The position numbers and the translations under genes were made by a program. From the NCBI GenBank assembly GCA_016935715.1, contig JAFGQJ010000198.1, positions 1-7,104 on the forward strand: a stretch of DNA of 7,104 bases. The letters run 5' to 3'. How positions within the stretch are numbered: the stretch's first letter is position 1; every line of letters begins with the position of its first letter. The notes under the pieces were generated by a model that saw nothing but the letters and a program-made list of their open reading frames with translations, made no database searches and had not been told where the DNA came from. The DNA comes from Spirochaetales bacterium (GTDB taxonomy: Bacteria; Spirochaetota; Spirochaetia; SZUA-6; DRHE01). This document shows positions 5,179 through 7,104 of this stretch, one piece after another.

Positions 5179-6939
5179 AGAATACCGGATCATATCCTCG
5201 CCCAGATCACCGATAGACTCGATATGCAGGCCGTGGTCTCGGAGTACGTACACCTGGAGAAGAAAGGAGGACGGCTCTGGGGGCTCTGTCCCTTTCACAC
5301 CGAAAAGACTCCTTCCTTCACCGTCGATCCGGACAAATCTTTCTTCTACTGCTTCGGCTGTCAGAAGGGCGGGAGCCTGTTCACCTTCATCATGGAGATG
5401 GAGAAGCTCTCCTTCGTGGAGGCGGTGCAGCTGCTGGCTGAAAAAGCGGGGGTGCAGATAGAGGTCGAAGAGGGGGACAGCAGGCGCCGGCGAGCCCACC
5501 TCGAGCTGTACCGCCGGGTCAGCGGGACCTTCCACCACCTGCTGCTGCATCACGCCGAGGCGCAGCCGGCACGTTCCTACCTGGAGCGGCGGGGTCTGAT
5601 CCCGGATACGTGGAAAACCTTCGCTTTGGGATACGCCCCGGCGGATCGCGGCTGGCTGTACAAATTTCTAAGGGAGAAGAAGTTTTCCGATGAGTTCCTG
5701 GGCTCTTCCGGCCTGTTCAGCGGCCGGGAGCAGGCGGCGCTGTTCCGCGGGCGGATCGTGTTCCCGATTCTCAACCACCGGGGCGAGGTTGTCGCCTTCG
5801 GCGGCCGCAGCCTGGACTCGAGTGTCCAGCCCAAGTACCTCAACTCCCCGGAGAGCCCGGTGTTCCGCAAACGGGAGACCCTCTACGGGGCGCCCGGTGT
5901 CTACCAGGATGTGAGACGGGAGCAGTCCTTCATCCTGGTGGAGGGCTACATGGACGTGCTGGCCTTCTGGCAGGCCGGCGTGCGCAACAGCCTTGCCCCT
6001 TTGGGCACCGCCGTTACCCCCGAGCAGATTCGCCGCTTGAAGCGATACGCCTCCCGGGGAACGCTGCTGTTCGACGCGGACGAAGCGGGCATCCGCGCCG
6101 CCGAACGGACGATCCTGCTCTGCGAACAGCAGGATCTGTCGACGGAGGTCATCCGCCTGCAGCGGGGCAAGGACCCTGCGGAAATTCTGGAAAAAGAGGG
6201 CGCGGAAGCGTTGAAAAAAGCGATCGATTCGACTATAAATAGCTTTCGGTTCTACTTGGATGCGGCGTACTCGAAATTCGATTCCAGGACTCCGGATGGA
6301 AAGCGGGCGGTCATCAGGTACCTGGGTTCTTACCTGAAATCACTGGACTCTCAAGTGAAGCGGGAGGGGTATATCCGTCTCCTTGCCGAAGATCTGGGGG
6401 TTGACTTTGAGTCCGTGCGTAGCGATCTTTTACGGGGGACAGAGAGATCCAGAACCAGGGACGACTCACAGGACAGGTTGGAGGACCAGGGAATCTCCGC
6501 CGATCTTTTTTTTATTCTCGCAGTCGCGGTCAACCGCGAATATTTCCAAGAGGTAAGGAACACCGTTGCTGTAGACGATCTCGAGGACGCGAGGGCGCGG
6601 AAATACTTCGTAGCCCTCGAGGAGTGCTACAGGTTGGGTGAAACGACGGGGCAGGCCCTGCTGAGCCGCCTGGAGGATGAGAGCCTGCGGCAGCTGCTTT
6701 TGGAAAAGACGGCCTCCGGCGAGTATGCCGTGAACCCCGAGCGGTTGATCCGTGACGGGATGCTGGAGATCCGGCGCCGCAGTCTGGAGAAGCGCAGGCG
6801 ATCACTGGAATCCGCCCTGATCCGAGCCAAAGACCAGGACCCGGCCCGGCTGAAGGAGCTGTTGGGCGAGAAGATGTATTTGGACGAGGAACTGCAAAGC
6901 TTGCGAAAGGTAGTTGTTGATGAGCGACCTTCAGAATGA
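5176..6939 (+). CDS. dnaG: DNA primase DnaG
   Basis: DnaG makes the short RNA primers for Okazaki fragments and works with the replicative helicase DnaB. At 587 residues the protein is full length. The N-terminal CHC2 zinc ribbon has C38, H41, C59 and C62 within GLCPFHTEKTPSFTV (36-50) and YCFGC (58-62). The polymerase core includes RGRIVFPI (191-198), VVAFGGR (205-211) and KYLNSPE (220-226). The Toprim metal site is VEGYMDVL (E256) and LLFDADEAG (D300, D302). Residues about 440-587 form the helical DnaB-binding domain, ending in a charged coiled coil with two RRRSLE heptads (533-545). The gene follows mltG by 10 nt and overlaps rpoD by 20 nt. From about 6210 to 6560 codons become more AT-rich than elsewhere, in the stretch holding a promoter and a run of eight T. 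No key residue is missing. Confidence 0.97.
   Translation: MRIPDHILAQITDRLDMQAVVSEYVHLEKKGGRLWGLCPFHTEKTPSFTVDPDKSFFYCFGCQKGGSLFTFIMEMEKLSFVEAVQLLAEKAGVQIEVEEGDSRRRRAHLELYRRVSGTFHHLLLHHAEAQPARSYLERRGLIPDTWKTFALGYAPADRGWLYKFLREKKFSDEFLGSSGLFSGREQAALFRGRIVFPILNHRGEVVAFGGRSLDSSVQPKYLNSPESPVFRKRETLYGAPGVYQDVRREQSFILVEGYMDVLAFWQAGVRNSLAPLGTAVTPEQIRRLKRYASRGTLLFDADEAGIRAAERTILLCEQQDLSTEVIRLQRGKDPAEILEKEGAEALKKAIDSTINSFRFYLDAAYSKFDSRTPDGKRAVIRYLGSYLKSLDSQVKREGYIRLLAEDLGVDFESVRSDLLRGTERSRTRDDSQDRLEDQGISADLFFILAVAVNREYFQEVRNTVAVDDLEDARARKYFVALEECYRLGETTGQALLSRLEDESLRQLLLEKTASGEYAVNPERLIRDGMLEIRRRSLEKRRRSLESALIRAKDQDPARLKELLGEKMYLDEELQSLRKVVVDERPSE
6211..6239 (+). promoter_or_regulatory. internal sigma-70 promoter in dnaG, likely for rpoD
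   Basis: TTGAAA (6211-6216) and TATAAA (6234-6239) are separated by exactly 17 bases. Each hexamer matches consensus at five of six positions. The -10 forces ACT-ATA-AAT codons, unusual in a gene that otherwise favours G/C-ending codons, which hints at selection on the DNA rather than the protein. Transcription would start near 6246 and reach rpoD after a leader of about 670 nt. E. coli is known to have rpoD promoters inside dnaG, including a heat-shock promoter. The role here is inferred. Confidence 0.6.
6906..6910 (+). promoter_or_regulatory. Shine-Dalgarno of rpoD inside dnaG
   Basis: AAAGG ends 9 nt before the ATG at 6920 and lies within the last codons of dnaG. A TAG at 6911-6913 is in frame with rpoD, so the start cannot be further upstream. 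Two in-frame TTG codons (6914, 6917) are poorer candidates than the ATG. Confidence 0.6.
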
Positions 6940-7104
6940 CCCGGCGATTCTAAAACTACTCGAGTTTGCCAGGAAGAAGAAAACCATCACCTACGAGGAG
7001 GTGAACGATTTTCTTCCCGACGACATCACCAATTCCGATCGCATCGAAGAGGTGATGTCGATCCTGGACAAGAACAATGTCAAGCTCGAGGAGGAAGAGG
7101 TCGA
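6920..7104 (+). CDS. rpoD: RNA polymerase housekeeping sigma factor RpoD, N-terminal part
   Basis: RpoD directs RNA polymerase to the promoters of most growth genes. Only the first 61 codons are in the window; the gene is cut by the window edge, not broken. Visible residues correspond to region 1.1, the acidic helical domain that blocks the DNA channel in free sigma: DPAILKLLEFARKKKTITYE, then EVNDFLPDDI, then a helix ending IEEVMSILDKNNVKLEEEE. The pattern 'ITYEEVNDFLP...E.ID.....L....I..' is standard for primary sigma factors, and alternative sigmas lack this region. The start overlaps the last 20 bases of dnaG in another frame, so translation may be coupled to primase when read from the long transcript. 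The promoter inside dnaG would allow separate supply. Confidence 0.92.
   Translation, partial: MSDLQNDPAILKLLEFARKKKTITYEEVNDFLPDDITNSDRIEEVMSILDKNNVKLEEEEV

Noticed and set aside
6401..6429. TTGACT with GATCTT 17 bases later as a second promoter in dnaG
   Set aside because: The -35 is good, but the -10 matches only three of six bases, at chance level, and it is much weaker than the site at 6211-6239.
6479..6513. Intrinsic terminator in dnaG formed by a stem and T8
   Set aside because: The stem is six pairs including two G-U, has a 9-nt loop and ends six bases before the T run. This is too weak for an efficient terminator, so it is kept only as a possible pause or slippage site.

Overview
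The window reads as chromosomal DNA from a GC-rich bacterium, most likely a spirochaete (Spirochaetales). Three things suggest this: the chain mltG-dnaG-rpoD in one operon-like run, a very large envelope protein built from FSPNxDG/WDG (FlgD-type) Ig repeats, and a C-terminal OmpA-like domain of the spirochaetal 'GHAN...RWKNRRVEFILIK' type. The lineage is inferred from gene order and protein style, not from a database match. All genes lie on the + strand, and no mobile element, tRNA, rRNA or CRISPR is visible.

Layout. Bases 1-122 are a short leader with a possible -10 element, three imperfect 15-nt tandem units and a good Shine-Dalgarno. Bases 123-4112 encode a 1329-residue protein: signal peptide, predicted outer-membrane beta-barrel of about 300 residues, eight Ig-like repeats, and an OmpA-like domain. 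The six central repeats are three copies of an alternating A-B pair with a period of about 211 residues. After 12 nt comes mltG (4125-5165), the membrane-anchored endolytic murein transglycosylase. After another 10 nt comes dnaG (5176-6939), the replication primase, read from a TTG start. The last gene, rpoD (housekeeping sigma factor), starts at 6920 inside the end of dnaG and runs off the window.

How the genes fit together. The tight spacing implies one transcript coupling envelope construction (outer-membrane/periplasmic scaffold and glycan-strand processing) to replication initiation and bulk transcription. It resembles the enterobacterial rpsU-dnaG-rpoD macromolecular-synthesis operon, but with envelope genes in place of rpsU. 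A near-consensus sigma-70 promoter (TTGAAA, 17 bp, TATAAA) lies inside dnaG, so rpoD can probably be transcribed apart from the primase. The TTG start and distant Shine-Dalgarno of dnaG suggest primase is kept low.

The most interesting item is the first gene. It may be a one-polypeptide link from the outer membrane toward peptidoglycan with a long Ig-domain rod, although its OmpA domain lacks the usual aspartate used for peptidoglycan binding.
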